Part shown: positions 36,129 through 45,860 of the stretch, one piece after another | How the letters are laid out: the number at the start of each line of letters is the position of its first letter | Position numbering within the stretch: position 1 is the first letter of the stretch | The notes under the pieces: model-generated | The model's input: only the letters and a program-made list of their open reading frames with translations | Database searches by the model: none | What the model was told of the DNA's origin: nothing | Program-made: the position numbers and the translations under genes | Assembly: GCA_002449845.1 (NCBI GenBank) | Contig: DJXW01000007.1 | Span: 16,657 to 80,656, forward strand | Source of the DNA: Prevotella sp. UBA6994 | Lineage (GTDB): Bacteria > Bacteroidota > Bacteroidia > Bacteroidales > Bacteroidaceae | Length of the DNA: 64,000 nucleotides | Reading direction: 5' to 3'

Positions 36129-37427
36129 ATGGAAAAACTGATACAATATGTATGGAAGCATAAGTGGTTTCCACTCAAGGAATTACTGACCACAGACGGC
36201 GAAAGCGTGGAGGTGATTGACCCAGGACTGTACAACAGGAATGCTGGTCCCGATTTCTTTAACGCCAAAGTGAGGATTGGCAATACGCTTTGGGTGGGTA
36301 ATGTGGAGATACATGAGAAGGCAAGCGACTGGTACGCACATGGTCACCATCATGATACTGCCTATAACAACACGATATTGCACGTATGCGAAACGATAGA
36401 TGCTGAGGCACGAAACACGCACGGAGACACACTCAAGCAAATGCAACTGGATGTTCCAGAGGGTCTGATGACGAATTACCAAGAACTGCTCAACACCGAC
36501 CAATATCCTCCGTGTTACCAAATCATCCCTTCCCTATCTCGCATCGTGGTTCATGCTTGGATGAGTGCCTTGCAGACGGAACGACTGGAGCAAAAGACAC
36601 AAGCCATACAGGAAAGAGTAAAAAGATGTGACGGTTCGTGGGAAACGGCATTCTTCGTGACACTCGCCCGCAACTATGGGTTTGGCATCAACGGAGACGC
36701 TTTTGAGCGATGGGCTCAGGGAATTTCGCTTTCGCAAGTGGGACACCATCGGGACAATCTTTTCCAAATAGAATCAATCTTCATGGGACAAGCAGGACTG
36801 TTGGAACTCGACAGCATTCCCCAACGTTACCAACAAGATGCTCTCATGGAAGGATATTTCTCGAAAATGCGTAATGAATATCAGTATCTTTCGCATAAAT
36901 TCTCGATGAAACCGATGGATTTTAAACTTTGGAGGTTTCTGAGACTACGTCCGCAAAACTTTCCACACATCCGCATTTCACAATTGGCTAACCTCTATTA
37001 TAGCAGGAAAGCAAGCATCAGTAGGCTCATGGATTGTGAGACAATAGAAGAGGTGGCAGAAACGTTAGACACACACGTGACACCTTTCTGGGAGACACAC
37101 TACATCTTCGGAAGTACGAGCGAGAAAAACCACAAGCAACTGTCGGCACGCTCAATGAACCTGCTCATCATCAACACCGTCATCCCTATCTTGTTCGCTT
37201 ATGGACGATACAAAATGAACGACAAACTCTGCGACAGGGCTTTCGATTTCTTAGAACAACTCAAGGCTGAAGACAATCACATCGTCAGGACCTGGAAAGA
37301 ATGTGGATTAGACGTGGAGAACGCCGGTGACTCGCAAGCGCTGATACAACTGAAACTGAAATATTGTGACAAAAAAGAGTGTCTTAGATGCAGAATAGGA
37401 TATGAATACCTGAAATCAAAAGGGTAA
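36129..37427 (+). CDS. DUF2851 family protein
   Basis: This 432-residue soluble protein has the family opening (IQYVWKHKWFPLKELLTTDGESVEVIDPG) and the conserved NAGPDFFNAKVRIG...WVGNVEIHEKASDW core, which resembles a nuclease-like fold with several Asp/Glu/His. The C-terminus ends in a Cys cluster (CDKKECLRCRIGYEYL) that could bind zinc. No transmembrane or signal segment is visible, so it is cytoplasmic. DUF2851 proteins are widespread in Bacteroidota and are uncharacterised. A restriction-endonuclease-like role has been suggested by fold, but I cannot support it from the sequence. It has its own promoter and is followed by an independent gene. Confidence 0.85.
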   Translation: MEKLIQYVWKHKWFPLKELLTTDGESVEVIDPGLYNRNAGPDFFNAKVRIGNTLWVGNVEIHEKASDWYAHGHHHDTAYNNTILHVCETIDAEARNTHGDTLKQMQLDVPEGLMTNYQELLNTDQYPPCYQIIPSLSRIVVHAWMSALQTERLEQKTQAIQERVKRCDGSWETAFFVTLARNYGFGINGDAFERWAQGISLSQVGHHRDNLFQIESIFMGQAGLLELDSIPQRYQQDALMEGYFSKMRNEYQYLSHKFSMKPMDFKLWRFLRLRPQNFPHIRISQLANLYYSRKASISRLMDCETIEEVAETLDTHVTPFWETHYIFGSTSEKNHKQLSARSMNLLIINTVIPILFAYGRYKMNDKLCDRAFDFLEQLKAEDNHIVRTWKECGLDVENAGDSQALIQLKLKYCDKKECLRCRIGYEYLKSKG

Positions 37428-37450
37428 AAACAAATTATTAAGGTGAAAAG

Positions 37451-37481
37451 TTGCTACTTTCATTTAAAAAATGTATATTTG
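37451..37481 (+). promoter_or_regulatory. Promoter of the large secreted protein
   Basis: TTGC (37451-37454) and TATATTTG (37474-37481) are 19 bp apart. The ATG is 38 bp downstream. Confidence 0.6.
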
Positions 37482-37519
37482 CAAGAATTATTTTTTTAAT
37501 TATAAAAACCTAAAAGCTT

Positions 37520-40500
37520 ATGAAACAATTAAGACTCATGATGGCCATGTTATTGGCCATGTTAGTTTGCCAAGCTAACGCTCAGACATGGGTACCCGCC
37601 GACGTTGCAGACGGAAACTATTACGTACTCAACGTAGGCAGTAACAAGTACTGGGGAGCTGGTAACGACTGGGGAACTCGTGCCTCACTGGTAGATATCC
37701 CCGATTACGTGACGTTTGCCAAACTGGAAGACGGAACGTACACCATGGAATCTCGTGTCAACAACGGTGGCACGTCTTATTACTTCGGTGGCGATTACAT
37801 GGATGGCAGCACGCCTGCACACCTCACCATCGAAACTAACAGTGACCTCTTTGTCATCGGTGACGGAAACATCCTGTATGGCTATGATGGCTCTTCTACC
37901 ATTCTTGGCAAGAACCTCACCGACAAGGAAACTCCCAACGCTCAATGGAAACTGATACCAGAAGCAGAGATGCTGGCTACATGGAATGCAGCATTGGCAG
38001 AGGCATCGGTGGACAATCCCGTGAGCGCTACATTCTTGCTCAAGGATCCTAACTTCAACCGCAACCACAGAGACCAAAGTTTCTGGCAGATTACTGCCAA
38101 CAATGCCAATCTCTCTGGCGGTAACAACCTGAACAACTGCGCAGAGTCTTATCACTCAACGTTTGTATTGAGCCAAACGGTAGAAGGTGTACCCAACGGC
38201 GTTTATGCCATGACAGCACAAGGATTCTATCGCCAAGACGGTTCAGACAACGACAACCTGCCCGTATTCTACATCAACGACGAGACTACTGTCTTCCCCG
38301 TGAAGACTGGTAGCGAGAACTCAATGGCTAATGCCTCAGAATCATTTACCGCAGGTCTGTACGCCATCAGTCCGATATTCGTGAAAGTGGAAAACGGAAC
38401 CATCACCGTGGGTGCGAAGAATGAAAACAACTTGACCCTATGGTGTATCTGGGATAACTTCCAACTCACTTATTACGGAGACGTGGAAATTGGCGACGTG
38501 AAATTCTCAGCATTGGTAAGTACGGTGGATGAACTTCGTGCCAAGGCAGAGGAATTGCAAAATGCAGAGGGTGTCAGTGAAGCAGCCAAGGCTAACTTGA
38601 CTGACGCACTTGCCACTACCGCTGACGTAGAGAAGACCGAAGAGGCTCTGAACATGGCTATCTCTACACTCAACAACGCCATCAACGGCGCTAACGCAAC
38701 TATCAAGGCAAAGGGTGTATTAGATGCCATGAAAGCCCAGATGGATGCTACCAACGTTTACACGACAGAGGCATACAATGCTTACAAGGCTGTTTACGAC
38801 AACTTGCTGGCTAAATACAATGACGGTACCTTAACCATCGAAGAAGCCAATGCCTTGGAGAACCCACAAAACGTGATGAACTGGCACCAAGACAATATCA
38901 TCGATGATATGTTGCTCAGTGCCTGGGGCGTAAGCAACTATGACAGCGACCTCTACATCAACACATGGTCAGTGGAAGGACAAGGCGACGGCACCAACTT
39001 CCTCGTTCCATTCTTCGAGTATTGGACAGGTGATGCCAACTCATTGGCAGCCAAGACACATACCGCAACATTAGAAGGATTGGCAGCCGGTAAATACTCT
39101 ATTACGGGTTGGGTTCGCGTTCGTGCAAAGAACGGTTACACCGCTCCCGCAACAGGAATCACCATGCAACTGAATGATGGCTCAGCCGTTGACGTAACCG
39201 CTGGTCAGCAAGTGGGAACATCCCAATTCTACATCGACACCTTCCGTGCTACGGGTGAGGTAGGCGAAGATGGCAAGATGCAAATCAAGTTCAACATTCT
39301 TGATGGCAACAACATCAGTTGGCTCTCATTCAAGAACCTCAAGTACGAACCCATTTACGAAGGAGCAAACCTCGACTTCGCAGAAAGCACACCTCTCACC
39401 AACGGTATCTGCACCTACGCCAAGGATATGGAAACCAATGGAACGACTTACAGTCAGCAGCAACCTGTGGAAGGTTGGGACATTGCCGTAGAAAACAGTG
39501 ATGCTCGTGCCGGTGGTGTATTTGCTTACGGTGCTGACGAAAACGCATGGCTCGGCGGTAAGGGTTACTTAGCTCCTGCCACCAACCCAGAAGGTACGAC
39601 TGAAGGAAACGCTCTCGGAATCGTCGCCGTATGGACTGCCACCGTACAATATACGCAGAAGTTGACACTTGAGGCAGGCAACTACGTGATTACCGTTCCC
39701 ATCTACAACTCAGTAGGTGGCGCAAGTGTTCCCGTGAAGAGCTTGATCGGTTTCATTGCCGATGATGGCAAAGAATATTTGGCAGACGCAAAGGCTTATC
39801 CCGTTGGCACATGGACAAACGAAGTGATTACCTTCAAACTCGACAAGCCAACGACAGGTGTTCTCTCATTGGGTTATCAAGGACAGAACGTAGGTTCTGG
39901 CAACGCTCAGCACCTGTTCATCGACCGAGTTGACATACAAACCGTAAGCAGCACAGATGCCATTCTCGCCGAACTGGAGAAAGCCATCGCCGTTGCCAAC
40001 GCCAAGATTGAAGCTCGTGAAGGCGTAGGCGAAGGATTGTTTGCCATTCCAGAAAGTGCCGTACAAGAATACATGAATGCCGTATATGCAGCCCAAGACG
40101 TTTATGACAAAGAGGGTGCTACGGAAGAGGAAATCCAAGCTGCCATTGATGCACTCACCGCAGCTGGTGAGACATACGCTAACTCTGCCGTGAAGCCAGA
40201 TGCAGACAAGAAATATACCTTCAAGCAAAAGGCAAGCGGATTGTACCTCTCAGTCTATGACGATGGTGAGAACGGCAATGGCGTTCGCCTGGCAGAAGAG
40301 CCACAGCAATTGTCTTTCGTACCAGCAGACGGAGGTTATTATATCACTGACGGCACACTCTACGTGGGTCTTGCAGGAACCAACAACTGGACCATGTCAG
40401 CTTTGGCAGATAACAAGCTGGTGATTTCCGTGAACAATCTGGGCAATGGTGAATATACATTAGGTGAGGTGAAAGGCTTCATCGGTTCAGACGGAACGGA

Positions 40501-41551
40501 AGTAGGAGCAGCTTGCTTTGCAGACAAGAGCACTGAAAAGGTTGGCGACAGAGCCATCTGGACTATCGAGGAATACGTTGAACCTACCACGCTTGAGCTT
40601 GCCATCAACGTTGAACGCATGGAGAAGCAAGGCTACACCGCTCAACAAGGCAACGTAGATTTCACCGAAGCACTTGCATTCCTTGGAATCGAGAACATCA
40701 CCGAGGCTAAGTTGTCTATCATGAATGCCACTACTGGTGAACTGATTGACGACTATGCTCCATTTGACGGATGGTTTAACCGTGAGGGAGATGCTCAAAA
40801 CTGGGGCGACAATGCATCAGTATGCGTGAAGTTCTTCCAAGCATTAGAGTCAGGTGCATTCGACATCTGCGACATGGGTAACGCCAATGTACCAGCCGTG
40901 GGTGAGACATTCACCGCAAAATGGGCATTGCAAGCAAACGAGAAGACCGTGATTTACACCATTAACGTATTATATACCGAATACGAAGAGCCTATCTACC
41001 AACCCGAAATCATCAAGACCATCACGATTGAACACATGGAACTTGCCAACACCGCTTACGACAATGCTGGCGTGGCTCCAACATTCAACGTGGCTGAAGT
41101 TTGCGAGGCATTGGGTATTGCAGACATCAACGAGGCTGAACTGTACATCGTGAACTGCACCAATGGAAACTTCGTGGTGAACACAAATAACATCGACGGA
41201 TGGCGTAATGCTGACGGTGATGCTGCACCTTGGGCTGAGAGTGGAAACGGATTCTGCCTGAAGCTGAATGATCCTGCTTCTGGTACATTCGATTACTCTG
41301 GCGCACACGACAGCAACTTCAACGTAGGTGATACGTTCACCGCTAAGTGGGGTGTTGTTTACAACGAAAAAGCCGTGGTACTTGAAGTTAACATTTCATT
41401 CGTTGATGAAGCTGTACTGACAGGCATCAATGGTGTCAGCACCGTGAAGGTTAACGACATCTTTACCATCAACGGTATGAAGGTGAACGATGCAGAACGT
41501 CTGCAAAAGGGCATCTACATCATGAACGGCAAGAAAGTTGTGGTGAAATAA
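37520..41551 (+). CDS. Large modular secreted protein with FIVAR-like and two DUF4859-like repeats
   Basis: The protein has 1343 residues, and its signal peptide ends near LVCQANAQ. In order it has a ricin/lectin-like beta domain (about 22-150), a galactose-binding-like beta-sandwich (150-320, ending WCIWDNFQLTYYG), a helical FIVAR-like unit (about 335-395), a second beta-sandwich (about 465-615), a third (about 620-810), another FIVAR-like helix pair (about 812-890), a beta domain (895-1020), then two homologous modules of about 115 residues (about 1022-1155 and 1165-1300), both with DGW.N..GDA..W and VGETF/VGDTFTAKW; these resemble DUF4859. The C-terminus (DIFTINGMKVN...GIYIMNGKKVVVK) looks like a type-A sorting domain for the type IX secretion pathway. 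It is probably a cell-surface glycan-binding protein; no catalytic motif is seen. Confidence 0.72.
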   Translation: MKQLRLMMAMLLAMLVCQANAQTWVPADVADGNYYVLNVGSNKYWGAGNDWGTRASLVDIPDYVTFAKLEDGTYTMESRVNNGGTSYYFGGDYMDGSTPAHLTIETNSDLFVIGDGNILYGYDGSSTILGKNLTDKETPNAQWKLIPEAEMLATWNAALAEASVDNPVSATFLLKDPNFNRNHRDQSFWQITANNANLSGGNNLNNCAESYHSTFVLSQTVEGVPNGVYAMTAQGFYRQDGSDNDNLPVFYINDETTVFPVKTGSENSMANASESFTAGLYAISPIFVKVENGTITVGAKNENNLTLWCIWDNFQLTYYGDVEIGDVKFSALVSTVDELRAKAEELQNAEGVSEAAKANLTDALATTADVEKTEEALNMAISTLNNAINGANATIKAKGVLDAMKAQMDATNVYTTEAYNAYKAVYDNLLAKYNDGTLTIEEANALENPQNVMNWHQDNIIDDMLLSAWGVSNYDSDLYINTWSVEGQGDGTNFLVPFFEYWTGDANSLAAKTHTATLEGLAAGKYSITGWVRVRAKNGYTAPATGITMQLNDGSAVDVTAGQQVGTSQFYIDTFRATGEVGEDGKMQIKFNILDGNNISWLSFKNLKYEPIYEGANLDFAESTPLTNGICTYAKDMETNGTTYSQQQPVEGWDIAVENSDARAGGVFAYGADENAWLGGKGYLAPATNPEGTTEGNALGIVAVWTATVQYTQKLTLEAGNYVITVPIYNSVGGASVPVKSLIGFIADDGKEYLADAKAYPVGTWTNEVITFKLDKPTTGVLSLGYQGQNVGSGNAQHLFIDRVDIQTVSSTDAILAELEKAIAVANAKIEAREGVGEGLFAIPESAVQEYMNAVYAAQDVYDKEGATEEEIQAAIDALTAAGETYANSAVKPDADKKYTFKQKASGLYLSVYDDGENGNGVRLAEEPQQLSFVPADGGYYITDGTLYVGLAGTNNWTMSALADNKLVISVNNLGNGEYTLGEVKGFIGSDGTEVGAACFADKSTEKVGDRAIWTIEEYVEPTTLELAINVERMEKQGYTAQQGNVDFTEALAFLGIENITEAKLSIMNATTGELIDDYAPFDGWFNREGDAQNWGDNASVCVKFFQALESGAFDICDMGNANVPAVGETFTAKWALQANEKTVIYTINVLYTEYEEPIYQPEIIKTITIEHMELANTAYDNAGVAPTFNVAEVCEALGIADINEAELYIVNCTNGNFVVNTNNIDGWRNADGDAAPWAESGNGFCLKLNDPASGTFDYSGAHDSNFNVGDTFTAKWGVVYNEKAVVLEVNISFVDEAVLTGINGVSTVKVNDIFTINGMKVNDAERLQKGIYIMNGKKVVVK

Positions 41552-41555
41552 TGAA

Positions 41556-41638
41556 ATGAAGAATGAAGAGTGAAGAATGAAGAATCGACTGGCGAAGAAT
41601 TTCTCTTGCGAATGGATTCTTCACTCTTCATTCTTCAT
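41556..41638 (+). terminator. Long hairpin after the large secreted protein
   Basis: ATGAAGAATGAAGAG... (41556-41578) pairs perfectly over 23 bp with 41616-41638 around a 37-nt loop. Only three T follow. Its position just after the stop codon suggests a terminator or RNA stabiliser. The arms are made of a GAAGAATGAAG simple repeat. Confidence 0.7.
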
Positions 41639-41657
41639 TTATAAAACTCTAAAACTC

Positions 41658-42047
41658 ATGGATTACATCTTTGAAACAAAAATGGAAGTACGCGACTACG
41701 AGTGCGACATCCAAGGCATTGTGAACAATGCCAACTATCTACATTACACAGAACACACACGTCATTTATTTATCAAGGAACGAGGCGTGAGCTTCGCAGA
41801 ACTACATGCACAAGGCATAGACCCCGTGGTGGCTCGCATGAAACTGGAATACAAAATCCCCTTACGCTGCGATGATGTTTTCATCTCACGATTGAACTGG
41901 CACAAGGACGGTATCAAGTATATATTCCAACAAGACCTGTTTCGGGAATCAGACGGACAGATGTGCTTCCGTGCAAATGTCGTATTGGTTTGCCTCGTCA
42001 ACGGTAGGTTGGAGAATAGTGACATTTTGGAAAAAGCATTGCAATGA
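41658..42047 (+). CDS. Acyl-CoA thioesterase, hot-dog fold (YbgC/4-hydroxybenzoyl-CoA thioesterase type)
   Basis: ATG 41658 gives 129 residues; the longer frame starts inside the upstream hairpin and is rejected. The first strands contain VRDYECDIQGIVNNANYLHYTEHTRHLF, the conserved D-x-x-G-I-V-N-N-x-x-Y motif of YbgC/FadM thioesterases. Within it, Asp15 (numbered from this ATG) corresponds to the catalytic Asp. The length is typical for a single hot-dog domain, and the enzyme probably works as a tetramer in the cytoplasm on acyl-CoA or acyl-ACP. The stop overlaps the dprA start by 4 bp, an arrangement that suggests co-translation but no obvious shared pathway. Confidence 0.87.
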   Translation: MDYIFETKMEVRDYECDIQGIVNNANYLHYTEHTRHLFIKERGVSFAELHAQGIDPVVARMKLEYKIPLRCDDVFISRLNWHKDGIKYIFQQDLFRESDGQMCFRANVVLVCLVNGRLENSDILEKALQ

Positions 42048-43171
42048 ACCAACAAGAGATTATCAACACAATAGCCCTCACGAAAACCAATTACTTCAAC
42101 CTTACGGGTATGTTGGAATTGTACCGTCGCTGTGGGTCAGCAACGTCGGTATTGGAACATCGTAACGACATCCGTGAAGTAGTTCCCAACGCTTCACCCA
42201 GACTTATTGCAGCCTTCAAGGACATGAGTGAGGCAATGCACCGTGCCGAAGCAGAATATGAATACGACATGGCGAACGGCATCATGCCATTATGTATGAA
42301 CGACCACCGCTATCCGCAACGAATGAAGGAATGCGACGATGCGCCAATGGTATTGTTTTATCGTGGAACGGCAGACTTGAATCAAAATAAAGTTATCAGC
42401 ATCGTTGGCACAAGGCATTGCACCGCTTACGGACAAGACTTGATTCGGAATTTCATCAGTCAGCTCAAGAGCCTTTGTCCACGAGTGCTTATCGTGAGCG
42501 GATTGGCTTACGGCGTTGACATCTGCGCTCATCGTCATGCTTTGCAATACGGATATGAGACCGTGGGCGTATTGGCACATGGACTTGACTACCTCTATCC
42601 TCCCCGCCACAAGCCTACCGCTGATGAAATGGTGAAAAAGGGTGGTCTTCTCACCGAATTTCTCACCAACACCAATGCTGATAAAATCAACTTCGTAAGA
42701 AGAAATCGCATTATCGCAGGCATTGCTGATGCCAGTATCTTAGTGGAAAGTGCAGCTCATGGTGGTGGAATGATTACCATGAAGTTGGCTCGCGACTACA
42801 ATCGTGATGCTTTCGCCTTCCCCGGACCTGTAGGAGCCACCTATAGCGAAGGTTGCAACCATCTTATACGTGATCAGATAGCTGCCCTAATCACCAATGC
42901 ACACGACTTTGTGAAAGCGATGTGTTGGGAGAATGATGCCATTTTGGAAAAAGCCCAGCAACAAGGAATAGAACGACAATTGTTTCCCGAATTAACTATC
43001 GACGAACAAAAAGTCGTTGACACGCTTACACGTACCAACGACTTGCAAATTAATATGCTTACCGTTAAAAGCGGCATTGCCATTGGCAATCTTACCGCCA
43101 TTCTTTTTAGCCTTGAAATGAAAGGCGTGGTGAAAATGCTACCAGGAGGAACTTACCACTTAATGAGATAA
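42044..43171 (+). CDS. dprA: DNA-processing protein DprA
   Basis: This 375-residue protein carries the DprA Rossmann core: SIVGTRHCTAYG, VSGLAYGVDICAHRHAL, GVLAHGLDYLYPPRH, FVRRNRIIAGIADASILVESAAHGGGMITMKLA and FPGPVGATYSEGCNHLIRD. An N-terminal SAM-like helical region (about 1-75) and a C-terminal winged helix (about 310-375) complete the family layout. DprA loads RecA onto single-stranded DNA during natural transformation and protects incoming DNA. It overlaps the thioesterase gene at its start. Its last 12 bp overlap the convergent lipoprotein gene. Confidence 0.95.
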   Translation: MNQQEIINTIALTKTNYFNLTGMLELYRRCGSATSVLEHRNDIREVVPNASPRLIAAFKDMSEAMHRAEAEYEYDMANGIMPLCMNDHRYPQRMKECDDAPMVLFYRGTADLNQNKVISIVGTRHCTAYGQDLIRNFISQLKSLCPRVLIVSGLAYGVDICAHRHALQYGYETVGVLAHGLDYLYPPRHKPTADEMVKKGGLLTEFLTNTNADKINFVRRNRIIAGIADASILVESAAHGGGMITMKLARDYNRDAFAFPGPVGATYSEGCNHLIRDQIAALITNAHDFVKAMCWENDAILEKAQQQGIERQLFPELTIDEQKVVDTLTRTNDLQINMLTVKSGIAIGNLTAILFSLEMKGVVKMLPGGTYHLMR

Positions 43172-43645
43172 TCCAGGCATTTGGCTACGAACAAAGGGAA
43201 CAACCACCATTTCACCTGATTCATCATCCTTATGTGACAGTATCAACTTGCCATCCTTAAACATATAAGTGCATTCGATGACATCAGCTTTTTCTTTCGG
43301 ATTTTCGTTAGGATCAGCAAAACTTACTGTCAGTATTAAACGATTATCCGTGGAAGACCATTTACCATAAGTAGATGTTTCAGTATAGACCTTACCATAA
43401 TTATCACTATTAGTTATTACGTCTTTCTCTAAAAGTGAACCATCCTCCATAAATTGGAAATAAGTAATGACATATCCTACTATCTTGGATTCATAAGTTA
43501 CAGGCATCGACTTCTCTGACACCCATACACCTATCAGTGATTCCTTGTCTTCGTCATCATTATTATTACATGAAATAACAGAAAAAGACATCATAGCTAT
43601 AAAAGCCCAAGCGATAATACTATAATTATAATAACGTTTCATCAT
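43160..43645 (-). CDS. Small lipocalin-like lipoprotein
   Basis: This 161-residue protein has a lipoprotein signal ending FSVISC (Cys26) and then NNNDDEDKE, an acidic stretch fitting surface export. The rest is a single beta-rich domain: LIGVWVSEKSMPVTYE, YFQFMEDGSLLEKD, YGKWSSTDNRLILTVSF and YMFKDGKLILSHKD. This is the pattern of the small lipocalin-like domains common in Bacteroidota lipoproteins (a GxW near the start and a final K.G.L.L motif). Function is unknown. It lies 33 bp downstream of the S46 peptidase gene on the same strand and may be co-transcribed with it. Its 3' end overlaps dprA by 12 bp in convergent orientation. Confidence 0.7.
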   Translation of the reverse strand: MMKRYYNYSIIAWAFIAMMSFSVISCNNNDDEDKESLIGVWVSEKSMPVTYESKIVGYVITYFQFMEDGSLLEKDVITNSDNYGKVYTETSTYGKWSSTDNRLILTVSFADPNENPKEKADVIECTYMFKDGKLILSHKDDESGEMVVVPFVRSQMPGLSH

Positions 43646-43678
43646 TTATATTGTTTATTTGATTTTTATATATCGTGT

Positions 43679-45796
43679 TTACTTGGCACCAATCTCCTTT
43701 AACAAACGGTCTGCATGTCCCCATTTGTCCATAAGATAAAGTACAAAACGGATATCTACACCAATGGTACGAGCCAACCGACGGTCAAAGTTGATGTCAC
43801 TTGACAAGCTGTCCCAGTTGCCATCGAATGCCAATCCTATGAGCTGTCCCTTACCATCAAACATCGGAGAACCGCTATTACCACCAGTAATGTCGTTGTT
43901 GGTTAAGAAACACAATTGCATCTCACCTGTTTTCTTGTCGGTATAAGGACCGAAATCCTTGGCAGACATCAACTCGTGCATAATCGGTTCAGCATAATAC
44001 TCCACGTTTTGATCTGCCTTCTTCATCTTATCCACAATGCTACTGGCTGTGGTGTAATAACCAGAGGGGTTGCCACCCAACTCAAATCCGCCTACTTGTC
44101 CATAGCTCAAACGCATGGTAAAGTTAGCATCACTGTAATGGGGCAAGTCTTGTTCCATGCGCAATTTAGCCGCACAGAGATAGCGCTCTTGAATGTCAAT
44201 GCTATCGTATGTTTGCAAAAGTCCTTCACGAATCATAGAGAGATTCTCTAACAAGTCAAGACCATATTGCACACCAGGGTCTTTTTGGTAACTCTTCTTG
44301 TTGATATAAATTTTCTTGCCCTTCTTCATGATCATTGACTTCTTATAGAGATAATCTACATATTTAGAATAGTCATTGCCGAATTTCTTGCTGATGGTGG
44401 AATAGAATGCAGGAAGATATTTCTCATTCACATGCTCCTTGTAATTTTTCAGCAAGGCAGCAAACACCTCCTTATCTAAAGCCTCATCCCATTCGTCAGA
44501 GTTGTCTTCAAACGTCACATACTGTTTCTTGGGCTTATCGGCTGGACCTTGTATCGTCATTCCCCTACTCAACTTTCTTGCACGGGTAGTAAATTCATTG
44601 GTATTGGCAAAAGTCTCTATCCAATTCATGAAAGCGTGGCGGTCTGCAAAACGGTCATCATAGAACTTCTTCAACTTGGCAAAATCCAACGAGTCTTTCA
44701 AGAATCCCGTACTGTCTTGCCAAGCCTGAATGCGGTCTTCAAACGCTTTCTTCTGGTTGATAATACCAATGGAATCGATACATTTGTTCATACCGATAGA
44801 GTTTTTCCAATAGTTGCTACTTTGTGCATATTTGCTGTCATATTTGATACGAACAGCCTCATCAGCACGCATGTGACGAATCATGATGTCTTGCTTGACA
44901 CCTCTCACTTGTGCTCGTGTAGCATTGTCAGCATCACGTCTTTCGCGAATGCCATAGCTCGACAGATAACGACTGGTGCTTCCAGGATAACCTATCGTCA
45001 TGGCATAATCGCCCTCTTGATAACCTTGCAAACTCACCTGTGCCCAACGTTTGGGATGATAGGGTACGTTCTCTTCACTATACTCGGCTGGTCCATTGGT
45101 TCGTGGGTCCGCATAAATACGGAACACGGAGAAATCGCAGGTCTGGCGAGGCCACATCCAATTGTCGGTCTCACCGCCAAACTTTCCCATCGACTTGGGA
45201 ATGGTGAATACCAATCGAAGGTCAGGAAACATTTGATAGGTCGTAGCATAATACTTATTGCCTTCATAAAAAGCGTCAATGCTCACATACAACGTAGAAT
45301 CCTTCTCTTTAATATCTTTCGTCATGGCATCCTGCAAAGAATCAATCAATTGCTCTTGTTGTTCTATGGTCATGGTATTAAATCCCAATGTTCCCAATCG
45401 CTTGGTAACATCTTCTTGATTCACCATAAATGACACAAACATATTTTTATTGGGCAACTCTTCCTCATACGTCTTTGCATAAAAGCCATTGAGCATGTAG
45501 TCGTGTTCCACGGTAGAATGTGAACGAATAGCTTCAAAGCCACAATGGTGATTGGTAAAGACCAAGCCATTAGGAGATACCACCACGCCTGAACAATAAC
45601 CGGAGAAATTGACCACGGCATTCTTCAAGGCATGATCGCCATAGTACAGATCATTGTAACTCATCTTGAATCCTTCCTGTTTCATCATCTCATATACTGC
45701 GGGGGGAAGGTTGTAAATTGTCCACATGCCTTCATCGGCACGAACATGGCTCATGCCAATCATGGCTATAAGCGAAAGAATGATTTTCTTCATCAT
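43679..45796 (-). CDS. dpp7: S46 family dipeptidyl-peptidase, DPP7 type
   Basis: The 705-residue protein has a signal peptide ending near SHVRA. The S46 catalytic triad is visible: TNHHCG (His84), ETDNWMWPRQTCDFSVFR (Asp) and GGNSGSP (Ser641). The helical domain between barrels fits the S46 length. In DPP11 the residue 18 positions after the catalytic Ser is Arg and selects acidic P1 residues, whereas DPP7 has Gly there. Here that position is Gly659 in FDGNW, so I predict DPP7-type preference for hydrophobic P1. It releases dipeptides in the periplasm for peptide-based nutrition. Confidence 0.93.
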   Translation of the reverse strand: MMKKIILSLIAMIGMSHVRADEGMWTIYNLPPAVYEMMKQEGFKMSYNDLYYGDHALKNAVVNFSGYCSGVVVSPNGLVFTNHHCGFEAIRSHSTVEHDYMLNGFYAKTYEEELPNKNMFVSFMVNQEDVTKRLGTLGFNTMTIEQQEQLIDSLQDAMTKDIKEKDSTLYVSIDAFYEGNKYYATTYQMFPDLRLVFTIPKSMGKFGGETDNWMWPRQTCDFSVFRIYADPRTNGPAEYSEENVPYHPKRWAQVSLQGYQEGDYAMTIGYPGSTSRYLSSYGIRERRDADNATRAQVRGVKQDIMIRHMRADEAVRIKYDSKYAQSSNYWKNSIGMNKCIDSIGIINQKKAFEDRIQAWQDSTGFLKDSLDFAKLKKFYDDRFADRHAFMNWIETFANTNEFTTRARKLSRGMTIQGPADKPKKQYVTFEDNSDEWDEALDKEVFAALLKNYKEHVNEKYLPAFYSTISKKFGNDYSKYVDYLYKKSMIMKKGKKIYINKKSYQKDPGVQYGLDLLENLSMIREGLLQTYDSIDIQERYLCAAKLRMEQDLPHYSDANFTMRLSYGQVGGFELGGNPSGYYTTASSIVDKMKKADQNVEYYAEPIMHELMSAKDFGPYTDKKTGEMQLCFLTNNDITGGNSGSPMFDGKGQLIGLAFDGNWDSLSSDINFDRRLARTIGVDIRFVLYLMDKWGHADRLLKEIGAK

Positions 45797-45860
45797 GATG
45801 ATTTATATTATTATTAGTTTCTATTCCTTATTTATCGGATTATCCAAAATTCTCCAAATA

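Noticed and set aside
41577..41657. Possible N-terminal extension of the thioesterase
   Set aside because: It is encoded by the hairpin arms of the preceding terminator-like structure; family proteins start at the Met used here.
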